This document shows positions 11,401 through 24,292 of a stretch of DNA of 64,000 bases, in pieces. The DNA is from Paulownia fortunei (lineage: Eukaryota; Streptophyta; Magnoliopsida; Lamiales; Paulowniaceae): positions 19,795,797-19,859,796 of the forward strand of contig CM033114.1 of the NCBI GenBank assembly GCA_019321725.1, written 5' to 3'. The translations under genes were made by a program, and so were the position numbers. Below the pieces are notes generated by a model. The model saw only the letters and a program-made list of their open reading frames with translations. It was not told the origin of the DNA and made no database searches. Position 1 is the first letter of the stretch. Each line of letters starts with the position of its first letter.

Positions 11401-14400
11401 CTTCACAAAACTCCAGTAGATATGACAAATTTGAAGCTTATAACAAGAAACTGCAGCTAAACCTTCAATGGACCATCCAAAACCCGGACATTGTCATTGA
11501 CTGATAAGGTATTTGAGTGCTGATCCAACACAGAGAACAATTTCTTATCAAAAGATGCACTTTTCAGCTCACTTTGTTTAACAGTAACCACTGATGGTCC
11601 TTCAGAGCCTTGTTTTATGACCTGAAACAAAAAAGAAAGCATTAAAAACACAAAATGCAAGAGACAGACAACACACACAGAAAGAGAAAGAGAGAAGTCT
11701 AAATAAACAAAGGCTAATGAACTCTATAATGTTAACACCTTGACACTATCGTCCTTCTCCGAGCCAATGACAACACCAAAATCCTTTCGACTGCCACAAA
11801 AAGTTGGAGTGCAAAGCAAGTCAATGGAGGCAGTTGTTAAATCCATCACATGACAGAACAGTAATTAGAGACTTACCCAAAGAATACTAGATCATGCACT
11901 TCAAAATTATTTCCCACACAAGCACTGGAGGAGCCCTCTGATTTCCCGCCCCCTTTGTCTTGCTTAATATTTTCAACTTCTTTTTTCTTTTTTGCACCAA
12001 AAAGTTGGGACAGCCACTGTACATCAGTAGATTCATCCTTCTTTGAAGGCTCAAACTTCAAGAGCTCATCTTCAGTAGGCATTATACCCCAAAAACTCAA
12101 TGAGTCGATGGATATTTTTTTGTACAAATAACCATCCTTCAGCATCATTCCATCGAGAATCTCAAACATTTCGTTCGTATCACGGTCTCGGCGAAATTGG
12201 ATAAGAGGACGGAACTCCCTGAATGTGTAACGTAGAACAAATAAAATAAACCAGGGAAACAACGAAAGAGAACATAGGGAATGGGTGCACAGCAAATTAC
12301 TCAAGCTCGCTAGAGCTGATCAGTCTCTGTGCTGGGATGGCATTCCTCTTTGCAGTAACTCCTCCACCCTATACATACATATAGAACATGACAACATATA
12401 CCTTCAATTAGAATTAGAATTCATGTCATGACTCAAGAACAAAATTTTTTGTACGTGGTTTCATGAGCAAATACTTTTGGCCTAGTAAAACATGGAATTT
12501 AGGAAAAGGCACGCTAAAGACAAGAAGTAAATTCCATTACCCCTCCACCCATCCCCCCAAAAAAGGGGGAAACAAAAAGATCGCAAGAAAAATATTTATA
12601 CAAGTAACTGAAATGGATGTGAGTGCTGGTTTGTGAACACGGCTCCTTGTTGATAGTCGCAAGCAAGCCAAGATGTTTAATTAGTAGCGGCTTGTCGAGC
12701 AAAAGAAAGGTGGATATCAAAGGATAAATAGATTTATAGCTTAGCAATCAGAGAACTAAAAGATCAACTCATTGATATTCTTTCATATCCACCATTAGTT
12801 CCTAGTAAATTGAACTCAAAAAGAAAGAAAAAGCAGATACAAACTTCGGAAAAATTTATCAAAAAGTGATTGAATAGACTATAAAAAGCTTCTCTTCATT
12901 AACATCCAGAAAACTATCAACACAATGGGGAATCCATTGAGTTTATATAGGATATGGGCTAATCCAGACACTTTAATTCCCAACGTAAATACATATGCAT
13001 ATATACAAATCTACATATAACCCATACCTATCAAAATTAAAAGACAGAAGACAGATACCTCCACACACACAAAAAATAATGCGAAAGAAATATTCTTACA
13101 AATTTTTCAGCCATTGCTTTTAAATCTATCCTCGGAATCAGTTTCACAGTGACTTTCTTCCGAACATCATTCACTGCTACAACCTAGAAGTAGCATCAGT
13201 GACATTTCACAAAGTTAGCAGATAATATTTACTTACAGATAACAATTGAAATGTCCAAGAGATAGACCAAGATTATGAACCAAGAGAAATTAACTATGTC
13301 AACATAGGAGCAATATCGTACCAGTGCAAGATCACCTTTGTACTTCCCATTCTTCACACGGCCCCACATGCCCTCTGAGATTCCGCTAGACTTGCTTCTG
13401 ACTGACAGCAAACGAGAGATTTCATTATTTGGAACAGCTACCACTCTACTTGAATATATGGTGGAAAGCCCTTTACATGCCTGTATTTTCAGAAATTCAG
13501 AAGGGCGTCAGACATTATGAGCAAATCCATGCATGTACAAGCACACAAATACAAATATACATGCTTGTATACATATGTACATAAGTGACAAGGAACTGCG
13601 ATGTACATAAACATCAACTCAAACCCCATACACACACCCCACCCCCCAAATAAGATAAAGATATTCGAGCAAGAGCAAGAAGAGCACCTCATAGATATCA
13701 TTTTGCTTCTCAGCTTCAATAAAGATAAAGCCCTTTACATGGTCAAGTGCACATGCAGATATTATCTGCAGCTTAGTTCCCAAATTTTCCACATCCACAT
13801 ACTTTTGCATGAGACAGAAAGCTGAATACCTCTCACGTCCAACCTAGGCAGATTATTAGAGCATGAAACATAAGTACAAGAAACACTGACACGGTAACTA
13901 GATTCAGAAATTTTAATTCACGTAACACCCGAAGTTTACAACATCTACCATGCATTTGACTTTCCAGATTTTTGGATCCTTGGCAGAGGGCACATATATG
14001 TCTCTGTCAATGGACTTCTTGTGCTCATAACCATCTTCCATGTAAGTAACAAAACCAGCTCCGGGTTTGTATCGCTCTTCCAACATTCTTTCAAGCTCTT
14101 CCTCACTCATCTCCTCCTCTTTTGGAAGAAAAGGAAGGGGAGGGACTTTCCCAGGTTCATTATTGACTTTGAGCTCAGAGCTAAATTCATCTTCAAGAAT
14201 ATCTGTTTCAAGGTTCTGATTATGGATACAGAAATGTTGATATCTGCCCCCATAAAAAGTAAAATGCAAAAAGAAAAAAACTACTTATAGTTCTATAATA
14301 TGGCAGTAACAATTAGGGAGAGTAGGAGAAAGCTTTGTGAACAAATGAGGGGCTGCTCATTCAGAAAGCCTTCAACTACTGTCAAAAGTCAAACCTCCGA

Positions 14401-17400
14401 AGTTCAATTTTGTAAATTCTGAATAAATTCGTAGGAAAGGACATACCGATGCTGCAACATCCCAGACAAGGGTAATCCTATTAATGAACATAAAAGTTTG
14501 ACTATTCTACACTGTAAAATTATGTGGAATATGGATGTCGTGTTGTAGAATGTAGGAAGACTTGCAACACTTTAACCACCTCACCAAATAATGGACAAGT
14601 CATGATCTGGAATGAATCCAGATTGGAAATTGAAGGTTTCTTTTTCTTTTATTTCTTTTCCGAGATGAAACTTTCATGCAATTCAATTCCAAAATATCAT
14701 GCTAGAAATGTGTCATATTTGAGTGCTCATGAATCAAAATATTTCATTCAAAATCATTTCTATTCATAGGGCCCTTGGCCCACCTACTATGCACCGGAAA
14801 GAAAAGAGATCCCCGCAATACAAAAAAATTTAAAACTTTTATACAAATATATATTTGTATACGCATAAGATATTTGGACACATTTCTCATTTTATAAATT
14901 AATGTTATACATTTCCTTTCATGTTAAATTTGTAGCAAAATGTGCCATCTACTGAGGCACAAAAAATTATGGCCCACAAATTAAAAAAAACCTTAGTTAG
15001 ATTTTAACCCCTACGTTTAAATCCACTTTATGTTTCATTCAACCACTAAATCAGCCACACTGAATCAGTTGCTTCCATTTTCGTTCTTCACCAACCCCCA
15101 ATGCCCCTCACTTCAGCCACTAAGTAAGCGCCCCTGCATCTTCCTTCTTCACCAACAGTACCTTTTATCTCCATCAACTGCCAAATATTTCACTACAACT
15201 ACCACCATGCGCAGCCTGTGTTTGCCACCACATCTACAAATACTTATCAAAGAAGGATATGGAAGCTAAGTTGAAGAGAATGAACGGATCTGAATTAGAT
15301 CTTTGTGGATCTGGTCAAGACGAAAATGCGCGGGCACGGCCATGGGGCCCGTGTCCGACAACATCTCTCATTTGTTGCTTTCTTCTTTTTTTATTTTTGG
15401 GCACAGCTAAAGCATGTCTGACACACATATTGGTGCCATGTTGGCGGTGTGTCCGTCTTATACGTATCTCCGTCCTATATGCATCGTAAACTACACTAGC
15501 CGATTTTCCGGCGTGTCCGTGCTTCATATGTTTTGAGCATTTCCTGGTAACCCAATTTATCTGCAAATTGCCAAACCTGCAGCCTCACCGTACATATCTA
15601 CAAGTTAGTCTAAACTTTATCTACTGTCACAGTAGACAACCTTGGGTATTTGCAAAACATTAAGGTAAGTGGGCTTAGTCTTTCTCCTACATGCAAGTTT
15701 TCTTCGAGAGGAAGAATATAGCAACGGCTGTACAAGAGCAGCCAATTAAGAAGGGCATCTAAGCGATCAAGGTGAGTGACATCTTTCTTTAGGGAATAAC
15801 CCTCACTACTGTGCGGAGAAGATACTAATATTAAGAAAATATCAGGACTAGAAAAGTTGAAAACAAAATTATACTGATCTTGAGAATATACAAAAACTAC
15901 GACAATCAGAGCCATCAACTCACATGCTAGACAGATAATGACTCCTTTGACTTGGTCCTATTATAAGCATGGCATAGACATGAGCTATATCATGAAGAGT
16001 TAACATTAGTTCTCTACCATAACATGCTTACAAAGTGCATATGCTCTGGAAAGATATAGATAATAAGGAAATTTTAAAAATCCGTCTGAAAAAATAGTCC
16101 TTAAAAATGAAGTGTAACTTACAAGCAAAGGCCTTGTATGATCCCATTTCCAAAGCTCATTTTCTCATTATACTATTCTAAATAAATCCGGAATCATGTT
16201 TGTTTGATGAAAATAAAAATACCCATTTTATCGACTCCTTTTTCCACAAAAAATAACATCTCAAATCTATAATTCCAATTTTCAATCCTATAGATAACCC
16301 TAGTCTGTAAGTTGTCAATCACTATTCACATCATGTAAATTCAAACGACACCAGTGGAACCCACCACAACAAACTATATCTACTCAATGCATTACTATTT
16401 TCAAATTATATCATTCCAATGAGACCCACAATCATCTTAATAAATTAATATATCCAAATTAAATATTCAAAGAGGACCCACCACTATCATCTTCACAAAT
16501 TATTATATACACAAAATTCTGAAAAAGCATACTTTAAAAAAAATTATTTTCATCACGTACTTTTGTGTTTAAAATTCCTTTAAAACTACTCAACCAAACA
16601 TATACTCACTTCCAAAGCTATATAAAATCTCGTTTTTATTCATTCATCCAAACATAAATTCACTTCACACGAAAACCAATGCAGAACCAAATTCTCAATA
16701 GAAATGCTGGAAATGAGAATTTTCACTAAAAACACAATCATACAAGGCCAAATGTTTTAATCAATTTTTAAAAGTAGAATTTGACATAAAGCGACAAAAT
16801 TTGCCATCATAGTCACTTTCTTAACATGAATTCCTTATACAATCCTATTATACAAAATCATAAACCCAACAAAAAGTCAGTGCACATGAAAGACCTCACA
16901 CAAAGAAGAGCAAAGAACATACCAGTAACATTCCACTAATTCTCAAAAATAACCAACCAATCATACACAATCTCCAAATGCAGTTTCCAGAGTTCAAAAA
17001 ACAAATATAGGTCAACATAATCAAAATTTCTATTTGTATCCCAGATAAAAGTTAAACCTCTCAAGATCACCAACTTTGGAAATAAATAGCAGCAAACCAA
17101 AATAACCAAAAAGTTCAGCATATAAGCATGGCAAAACCCAAAGAAAAAAAATTATCAAGATAGACAATCATAAGCATGCAGAAGAAAATTAAGATCTACA
17201 TGGTGGGACAAAGAAAATAAGCATAAAATATATAAGGAGTGGTAAAAGTTCGCTAGTGTAACTGGATACTTTAAAGCTGCAAGAAAGTAGTAAAACCACA
17301 TTCAAAATGCCACAGACGATACCCCTAACTCACATGCAACAATATCGACACACAAAAATAACTCACATCCACCTCACTTATAAAGAACAAAATAAAGGTC

Positions 17401-17894
17401 AAACAATACTAAATAGACCCCCCGCCCCCTCTCAAGCAAAAAATCAAATAACATAAAATTTTGAAATTATTCCCAGAAAACACCATTTTTCCATTAGTTT
17501 ATCAATAACCCCAAAATTAAAAAACAAAAAACCCTAAGAGAATATGATCTCAAAAAAAAAAACAGCCTTTTCCTTTATTTACCAAAAAAATCCACAAACA
17601 CACGAAAACAAGCAAATGCAGTACCAAAGCACAACCCCAGAAACAGACACATTTCACATCTCTTTTGTTTGGGTGTTATTTTGGTCAATCCATTACCATC
17701 ATCATCGAAAATCGAATCGTCACTGGAATCTTCGTCCTCGTCCATCTGGTACGCCGCGTCCTCGAAGAACTGAAGCACGCCGCGGTTCTTCCGCTTCCGC
17801 CCTGTCTTGTCATCGTCGCCTCCGCCGCTACTCCACTTCCTCTTCCCTTTCCACCACCTTCCCTTACCTTCTCCTTACCCTTCGCCGAAACCAT
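5440..17894 (-). CDS. KTF1: KTF1 / SPT5-like (RDM3) RNA-directed DNA methylation factor, 18 exons
   Basis: KTF1 (SPT5L, RDM3) is a plant SPT5 paralogue that associates with RNA polymerase V transcripts and binds AGO4 through GW/WG motifs to direct de novo DNA methylation in the nucleus. My exon model, in transcription order: 17894-17697, 14202-13949, 13843-13688, 13480-13322, 13183-13100, 12368-12301, 12218-11877, 11790-11739, 11621-11463, 11362-11219, 11113-11014, 10918-10772, 10691-10637, 10525-10467, 10332-10281, 9546-9510, 9416-9365, 8423-5440. All junctions are GT..AG and phases match from exon 2 to the stop. Coding length is 5102 nt, one short of a multiple of three, because exon 1 carries an apparent one-base deletion; the intended protein would be about 1700 aa. 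Order: acidic N-terminus, NGN, several KOW motifs, GW/RGG tail. The ordinary SPT5 paralogue lacks such a GW tail. Confidence 0.93.
8534..8648 (+). repeat. TRIM left LTR
   Basis: 115 bp, TGTAACG...CCGTGACA; contains the CCCATCCCACATCGGTTAGG segment common near plant TRIM ends. Confidence 0.8.
8766..8880 (+). repeat. TRIM right LTR
   Basis: 115 bp, TGTAATG...CCGTGACA; aligns end to end with the left repeat without gaps. Confidence 0.8.
9926..10051. repeat. 61-bp tandem duplication in a KTF1 intron
   Basis: Unit 1 (9926-9986) and unit 2 (9991-10051) both run from ACTTG(C/T)GAATAACA to CATAATATCAC or CCTAATATCAC, with a 65-bp period and a few substitutions. Confidence 0.8.
10772..14202 (-). CDS. 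KTF1: KTF1 NGN and KOW region (exons 2-12)
   Basis: Exon 2 encodes the acidic linker plus EEERYKPGAGF-like and SAKDPKIWKVKC segments that precede the NGN domain. Exons 3-4 carry the NGN domain (VGRERYSAFCLMQKYVD, DHVKGFIFIEAEKQND, then STIYSSRVVAVPNNEI). Exons 4-5 carry the first KOW (GMWGRVKNGKYKGDLAL joined to VVAVNDVRKKVTVKLIPRID). Later KOW-like units are at exons 7-8 (VHDLVFFG + RKDFGVVIGSE), 9-10 (NDNVRVLDGPLK + DRQGVVKKIYKGILFL) and 12 (GQSLRIRVGPLKGYLCRVLAV). This order matches SPT5/KTF1 proteins. Confidence 0.92.
14203..17696 (-). other. KTF1 intron 1 (3.5 kb)
   Basis: Large first intron defined by a phase-1 donor (GATG/GTAATGG) and an acceptor AACCTTGAAACAG/ATATTC, which together recreate an unbroken acidic segment (..FDDDILEDEF..). 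It contains MITE-like sequence at about 16180-16750, related to one at 20310-20595 upstream of the gene. Short frames inside it, such as 15259-15489, show no domain. Confidence 0.7.
17697..17894 (-). CDS. KTF1: KTF1 exon 1, with apparent one-base frameshift
   Basis: The ATG at 17892-17894 opens MVSAKGKEKVREGGGKG, a typical KTF1-like basic start. The conserved continuation (GRKRKNRGVLQFFEDAA, then an acidic DEDEDSSDDSIFDD stretch) lies in another frame, and that frame is closed by a TAA at 17875-17877. One extra base within about 17846-17874, most simply in the C3T3 run at 17845-17850, would join them. The donor at 17695-17696 leaves phase 1, matching exon 2 at 14202. A downstream in-frame ATG at 17743-17745 (MDEDEDSS) is an alternative start that would drop the basic N-terminus. 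Confidence 0.8.
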
Positions 17895-18208
17895 TCCAAT
17901 CTCTCAAAATTTTCCTCAAATTTTTGCAATTTATTCGGAAATCTTTGTTTCGAATTATTCACAGAGGGCACATTGTCACGGCTTTTGCATTTCTAGAGAG
18001 AGAGGGTGAGATGATAGGGAAAGTGGAGTGAGTGAAAGACGAGAAATGACCAAAGAGTTTTATACTCGAAATAAATAGCTGCAAATGTTGGGGCTAATTT
18101 CGTCTTTTGGTTCTCGTACTGCTTTGCTATTCAATTCAATGTGCGACTCTGGAAAGGGTAAAATGGACCAAAAAGTACAAACATGCAGAGCGTCACTATA
18201 AATTAGGG

Positions 18209-18500
18209 CTATATTTGGTTGCATTTTAGGAATATTGGGAATGTGTGGAAATTAAAAATGTATTTATATGTTTTATTGAAAAAAATAATATAATATATTT
18301 TTTAAGATATTTTAATATTATTTTATTGTGCTTATATGATATATTTTTATTATAAATATTTTGTCAATATTGTACTTAGTGAAAATATGATATATTATAA
18401 TGAATAATTAATATTTTAGGAATAAATATATTATTTTTGAAATTGGTACTGGCAAATATATTTTCTTCTCCAAAAAAAGAAAAATGAAACCAAATATAGC
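18209..18500. mobile_element. MITE-like element just upstream of KTF1
   Basis: About 290 bp, AT-rich, bounded by imperfect terminal inverted repeats of about 20 bp: left GCTATATTTGGTTGCATTTT, right AAAATGAAACCAAATATAGC. It lies about 315 bp upstream of the KTF1 ATG. No clear target-site duplication seen. Confidence 0.6.
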
Positions 18501-18629
18501 GTAAAATCTCGTTATGAAACGGATAAATTAGGTTTGTTCTTTGTTTCCTTTTATATTTTATCGACCAAATATGTTGTTTTAAATTTATTCAAGTATAAAA
18601 AAAGGGTTGAGTAGTAAAATACATTTATC

Positions 18630-18683
18630 CTTCTATAATTCAAGTGTTAGTAGTGGCTTCTATAATTCAAGTGTTAGTAGTGG
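18630..18683. repeat. Perfect 27-bp tandem duplication
   Basis: CTTCTATAATTCAAGTGTTA plus 7 bases, present twice in direct succession at 18630-18656 and 18657-18683. Confidence 0.9.
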
Positions 18684-20309
18684 ATTGAGAACTATATTTC
18701 AGTTCAATATAGAATTATCCTTTGTTTTGTTGTTTTGTTTTATGAAAGTGATTCTATCAATATTATTAAAATCGGATCGGATTAATCGGTTCAATCGGTC
18801 CAATCGAAAATCAAAGGTCGATCAGGTCTGGTTAGATCCAAAACCTGTTTTGACCGATTTTAATATTTTTTTTATTTTTTATTTTTTATTTTTATAAAGG
18901 TTTAAATTTGATATTTTGTTATATTTATGTGATTATTTAAGTTTTATATTTTGTTATATGTGTTTTTATGTAGCTATTTATTTATTTTTATATTTAAAAT
19001 ATATTACATAATAATTAATTTATTATATTATTATTTTACATAATAAAATAAGAAAATATAATTATTTTTTATTAAATCAGTTGAACTGCTAATTTTAACA
19101 AAATTGATTTAATTACTGATCCGATTATGAAAATATTGGTTCTATCAACTTATATTTCCTATTTTTTTGTGCTTATGATTTGTGTAAAACACTTACGAGT
19201 AAATTTGTCATACAACAATGTTATATAATCGAAGCAAATCTATCATGCCTATTTCTAAAACAACATTTTATCTAATACTTTATTCTCAATTTTTTAGTTT
19301 GGAAATGAAGCTCAAAAAATTATTATCGATTAGAACATCCTATCCATGTAAGTAAACCAACTTTAAAATATTTTTACACTCAAAAAAATAAAAAAAATTG
19401 AAACATGAATAAATTATTATGAGTTCGAGGACTCAACCATTAATAAGTTATTGTAACCTTTCTCTCGATATAATTATTTTTTTCATTTATAATAGAGTGT
19501 TAAATAATATTTCAAAGATTGTGAAGGTATTTATCCAAATATAGAGAATTGGGGTTATAAGGTTTGGAATAATGGGTAGGTAAGAATTGACATATACTCA
19601 AAAAAATTAAACTAGAACAACTGTAAAATAAAAGTTAAATTTTATATTTGGATTACTAAATAAAAAAAAATATTTATTAAAGTACTTTATTCCTAATTAT
19701 TATCAATAGTCATTAAATAATTAATAATCATAAAATTGATGTGACTCAAAATCATATTTTGGAATGTGAAAGACTAGCCTTAAATCTTCGGACTAAAAAT
19801 ATAGTCCATGACACCCATTTTATTAACTTTCCAACACTAGCCAAATATTAATTTTTATACATGATCTTGTGATTTTAAAGAGATAAGTTTATTTTTTAGT
19901 TTTTATTTTATTTATTTATTTTTTAATAAACATCAATTAAATGAAAATCAAATCGAAAAATCGATTATACTCGAATCGAATTAAAAAATTTGGTTCAAAT
20001 CAAACTGACCGTGGACTCGTGACAGAAACCATCGATACTCCAATTGTGAAAGGCGTGAAGGAACAGATGCCATAGCCCAGATTATGTGGGAATGAAATAA
20101 AATTGAAGAAAAAACCAGACCCAAAAAAGGCTTTTTGCAAGTCTGAAGAAGAAGATGTAGGGCCTCGCAGCTGGTGTGTGGCCTTTCTTTTTTCCAATCC
20201 CATTATTTAGTAATTAAGTTTAGTTATATACATATTCCCAAACTCCCCATCACCAAACTGCTATAATTAACCTCAAATCAAGGCCCCCACTTACCATACT
20301 AATTCCAAA

Positions 20310-20595
20310 AATGCCCTCATTTTCATCTCATTTCATTTAAAAAATAGTATGTTAAAAATGATGAAACAAACATAATCCCAATTTTAATATTTATTTATTT
20401 TTTGGTAAAAATTTCTCAAATTATATTCAATCGAACACATTCTCATTTCCAAACCTACATATTTTTATATTTATATACATTCATCCAAATATATTTCTAA
20501 TTCACACAAAAAATTAATACAATAAAAAATTCAAAAATGAAATGACGGAAATGAAAATTCTCACCGGAAGCACAAACAAACGAACCCTATGTTCT
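20310..20595. mobile_element. MITE-like repeat related to one in KTF1 intron 1
   Basis: The ends carry ATTTCATTT..GATGAAACAAACATAATC and GAAAATTCTCACCGGAAGCA..AAACAAACGAACC. A diverged relative (CATCCAAACATAAATTCACT, GAAATGAGAATTTTCACTAA) is at about 16560-16750. Confidence 0.45.
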
Positions 20596-21063
20596 TGGTA
20601 AATAATTGGCCGGGCTTGGTCATCGTGAGTCCCTTTGTGTTCCAAATTACTATTTCGTGTAATCTATTTGAAAAAGTTATACTGTGTCCATAAGTATTTT
20701 ATTAAATATCCATCTGTGTCAGTTTTGGTTTCAGGAACCTTTTTATTTAAAAATCATTCAAACTTTTCCTATAAGTATTAATTATTGAAAAATTATTTTT
20801 GAATAATTGAGAATAAAAATGATTTATCAAATAAAAATATTGTTTATACTGTAAATAACTACAAAAATTCAATTATGTCATTTTATAGTTGGTCTAATTT
20901 AAGTAAGTTACTTTATATTAAGTTAAAATAAAATTTTGAGATTTCAATAGTTTAACTTCAATATTTTTTCAAATATTTTGAAAAAAGGGCTAAACTTAGA
21001 AAATAAAATGTTTTCTTTTAAGGGGACAAAATATAACTTTCGTGGTGTGAAGGAGGCAAACTC

Positions 21064-21099
21064 TTTTTTTTTTTTTTTTTTTTTTGGGGGGGGGGGGGG
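21064..21099. repeat. T22-G14 homopolymer tract
   Basis: 22 T followed directly by 14 G, then AGGGGTGTGG. An unusual low-complexity junction. Confidence 0.9.
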
Positions 21100-21289
21100 A
21101 GGGGTGTGGTACAATCAAATACATTATTATATCACAACTATGGACAATGAACTACTTTATGAATTAATATGAAAGTAGATAACTAACAAGTCTTTTAATG
21201 AAATTCAAATTCAAAATTTCATCATCTTGGGATGTTAACCCTACTGTGCATAACCTCATTGACTGTTAAACATGCAGCAGACTCTTTAG

Positions 21290-21600
21290 GTTGCTCTACC
21301 CACACGTAGCAGACTCAGCAGGATCTTCCGAGTGGAGTCTACCCTTTGCCCTATCTGCAACTATGAGGAGAAATCTAGTGTGCATATTTTCCTCAAATAT
21401 CAGTTTGCAGAAAGAGTTTGGTTTTATTTGGCATTGGAACCTCAAATTCAGTACTATTCAACATCTTTTATTACAACAATAACTCTCCCAGTTCCTAAGT
21501 GACAATGATATTTTTCTTGCTTTTATTGGAACAAAGAAAGGAGTTTCTTCAATTTTAGATTTTTGATCCTCCTACCTTTTTGGAATAAAAGATATTCCAT
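21290..21600 (+). pseudogene. LINE-type retrotransposon relic (zf-RVT zinc knuckle)
   Basis: One plus-strand frame reads FRVESTLCPICNYEEKSSVH followed by IFLKYQFAERVWFYLALEP, the C-x2-C ... H(I/L)FxxCxFAxxVW pattern of the zf-RVT domain found after the reverse transcriptase in plant LINE-like elements and their domesticated fragments. The second Cys is Tyr here. No reverse transcriptase core was seen, so this is a truncated relic. Confidence 0.65.
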
Positions 21601-22854
21601 CATTCATGGTGAGCAATACTTTGAGGAAATTTAAAATAATGAATAAAGCCCTACACAAACTTAGTAATCACTGGCTCCTCGTATTATCTTAGTTTAATGA
21701 TGTTAAAATCTTATGTTTTAAATTGGTGTTTCGTCTCAACCATAGTGTAGCACACGACCTCATCTACAATTTTGTAAAACCTAAACCTCGTTCGATTCTC
21801 CATCAATGAGGAATTGCCCTCGAAATATTCTAAAAATGCAGTACTACAACTGGATTGTTAGTATCTAAACATTATTATTGTTCACTATTTAAATGGAATC
21901 ATCTTATTATCGTTCTCAATAACCTAGGGAACTTCCTAGCAAAATAGTTTCGAAAAAGTCCACTGTTAAAACCCTCTTCTCCACTCCTCAAGTTCCTGCT
22001 CGCGTGTTGATAGTTCACTATCGCCCTTTAACTACGATGCTCCAAATTTATATAGAATGATTTTATACTTGGTGGAGAGCTTCGACATAACTCAAAGAAT
22101 CGTCCAATATGAAAAATACGACAGTCCCCTTATTTTTCACATCACAAATAAATGACTAGTGTATAAAATATTTATTTATACACTTAGATGTGAACTATAT
22201 ACACTCAGTGTATACAGTCTACAAAAAATAGAATATAATATTAAATACAAATTAAAATAAAAAATTCACAATAAATTTAATATTGGTGGAGTTGAAATTA
22301 ATTGGTTAGCCATGTCAGATATTTAAAGGCTAGACAATTTTGGAGTAAATGGCCTTGGTGGAGAGTTAACAAAATCCTTAGGAATCTGAATTTAGCAGCT
22401 CATGTAATTACTGAACAGGCCGAAAATAATTGTTGGGTTGGTACATTTCCCCCACAATTCCCCTTGGAAGCCTTATCCCATGTGGGCTGTCCAATTTCTG
22501 ACTCTCAATTAATATATAATTGTTTTATTGATAAAAACAGATTGAATATTATATATATTAAAGGTGATATTAATTTTGGGACCCACACCCAATTCTATCT
22601 ACCCATCTCACAGGAATAACCCCATTCATTCATCTAATTGACCTTTAGATTTTTGTTTTATTTATTTATTTATTTATTTTATTTGTTGGGGGAAAACTCG
22701 AATACAAGGAGAGGGAGTAGGAAATGGAGGGGCAGGATTCGAGCAATGTCCCCATGTTAAATGATTAATTCTTCATGAAAAATTAAAAAAAATGAAAAAT
22801 GAAAAATTTTCTTCCTATTATTCAGAAAAATAAGAAGAAAACGTTTAATTAGGT

Positions 22855-23200
22855 ATGACAATGGAGCGGATTCAAATTCGAATTCGTCTTGAGTCCGTCC
22901 CACTTAAGACGAATTTTTACTATTACAGACGAGTAGTCTAGATCTTAGTTTTATGTTCTCAGATCCATCCAGTTTCGTTTAATTTTTATTTTTTTAAATT
23001 TATTATATATATTTATGTGATTTTTTTTAAATATTTATATATTAGAAAATTTTAGTATGTTATTTTTTTATTAATATATTTTTAATATTTTTAAAATAAT
23101 AAAATGAGTTTAATGGGTTTAACTGGTTTAAATTTTAAAAATTCTTGACGGAATAAATTTTAAATTTGATCAAACTCATCTCATTGTCATCTTTACGCCA
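22855..23200. repeat. Dispersed self-inverted repeat, copy 2 of 3
   Basis: Starts AGGTATGACAATGGAGCGGA and ends near CTCATCTCATTGTCATC, so the outer ends are inverted (ATGACAATG / CATTGTCAT). The AT-rich core resembles copy 1 in the same orientation. Confidence 0.55.
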
Positions 23201-24292
23201 AATGTCATCATCTCAGGTTTAATGACCATGGCCTCATGTCTCATCTTAAACCCTCACTTCACATCTTGTGACTCTGCAGATATTTGAATTATACAAATAA
23301 AAAGAAAAAAAAGTATAATTGATCATTCACATGATTAATAAAAGACTTGGTCTAAAAAATACAGTTGGTAGGTTAAAGGAAAATGACATTTTAATTAATT
23401 TTATAGTTGTCACCTTATGTATTCATTGCAAAGACTATTCAAGGACCATAATAAAAAGAGAAAATAATATAGTAAAATATATGGGAGAGAATCTTGATAA
23501 AATTTGCAAAATGTAAGATAATGAAAGTTTTAATTGGGGCTAGACAAACATAATTTTAATTTGCAAAGATTATTAATTCATTGCAATATTCAAAGTCAAA
23601 GTGTATAATTTTATTTTTATTTTGATTTGTTTCACATGATTTCATTCAAATACTCTACAACTAACCAATTTTAAGAGTATTAACGACCTTTTATAATAGT
23701 TAATCTTATTATAAGTATGCTTTCGTTTAGATTAATTAATTATACTAATTATTTTTTTTTTATATTTTAATATACTAAACGTCGTTATCTTGAAAAAAAT
23801 AGCGAACATTCAAATTTAGAGTGTTCCCTAGTCAAGCAAACAAGTGACATTACATTTCAATAATGCACTTCCAACCTTCAATCATGGGGAACCATTACTA
23901 CAACCTCAAAAATAGACCAAAGAGTCGATGTGATTCGAATTATCATTGTATTTATAGTCCCAAACCATATTTTTTCCCTTGTTAATTGCAAAAACATATA
24001 ATTATATATTAAAACAAAAACGACCCTTTTGAGGAAGTTTTCCCATTTATGAAAGCAACTTTTTTAAAAAAAAATAAATAAAGTAAAACAAGTGCAAACT
24101 AACAAAAATTAGACAGAAAATTATGGGGAAAATGAAAAAAAAAAAAAAACAGAAATTAAGCTCCATTGCAAATGAACAATCCATTCTACAAATTTTTTGT
24201 ATAGTTACTTCTTTTCTTTGCCCTTCTTGAAATCTATCTTAAACCCTATCTGTATATTTCTTCTATATGATTACATGATGCATGCATGGTGA

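Larger units (their letters stand above)
18701..24292. other. Intergenic region between KTF1 and the NFD4-like gene
   Basis: AT-rich, with no intact gene. It holds repeats rich in ATCGGTT/CCGATT (18770-18860, with a partner near 19080-19130), a MITE-like segment at 20310-20595, a poly-T/poly-G tract, a LINE relic (21290-21600), and the second copy of the dispersed inverted repeat (22855-23200). A 105-codon frame at 22302-22619 has no recognisable domain. Confidence 0.5.

Noticed and set aside
13601..13825. Plus-strand frame over KTF1 exon 3
   Set aside because: Antisense to the NGN-coding exon; composition typical of a shadow.
22302..22619. 105-codon frame
   Set aside because: No recognisable domain; neighbours are AT-rich repeats; likely chance or a worn transposon remnant.
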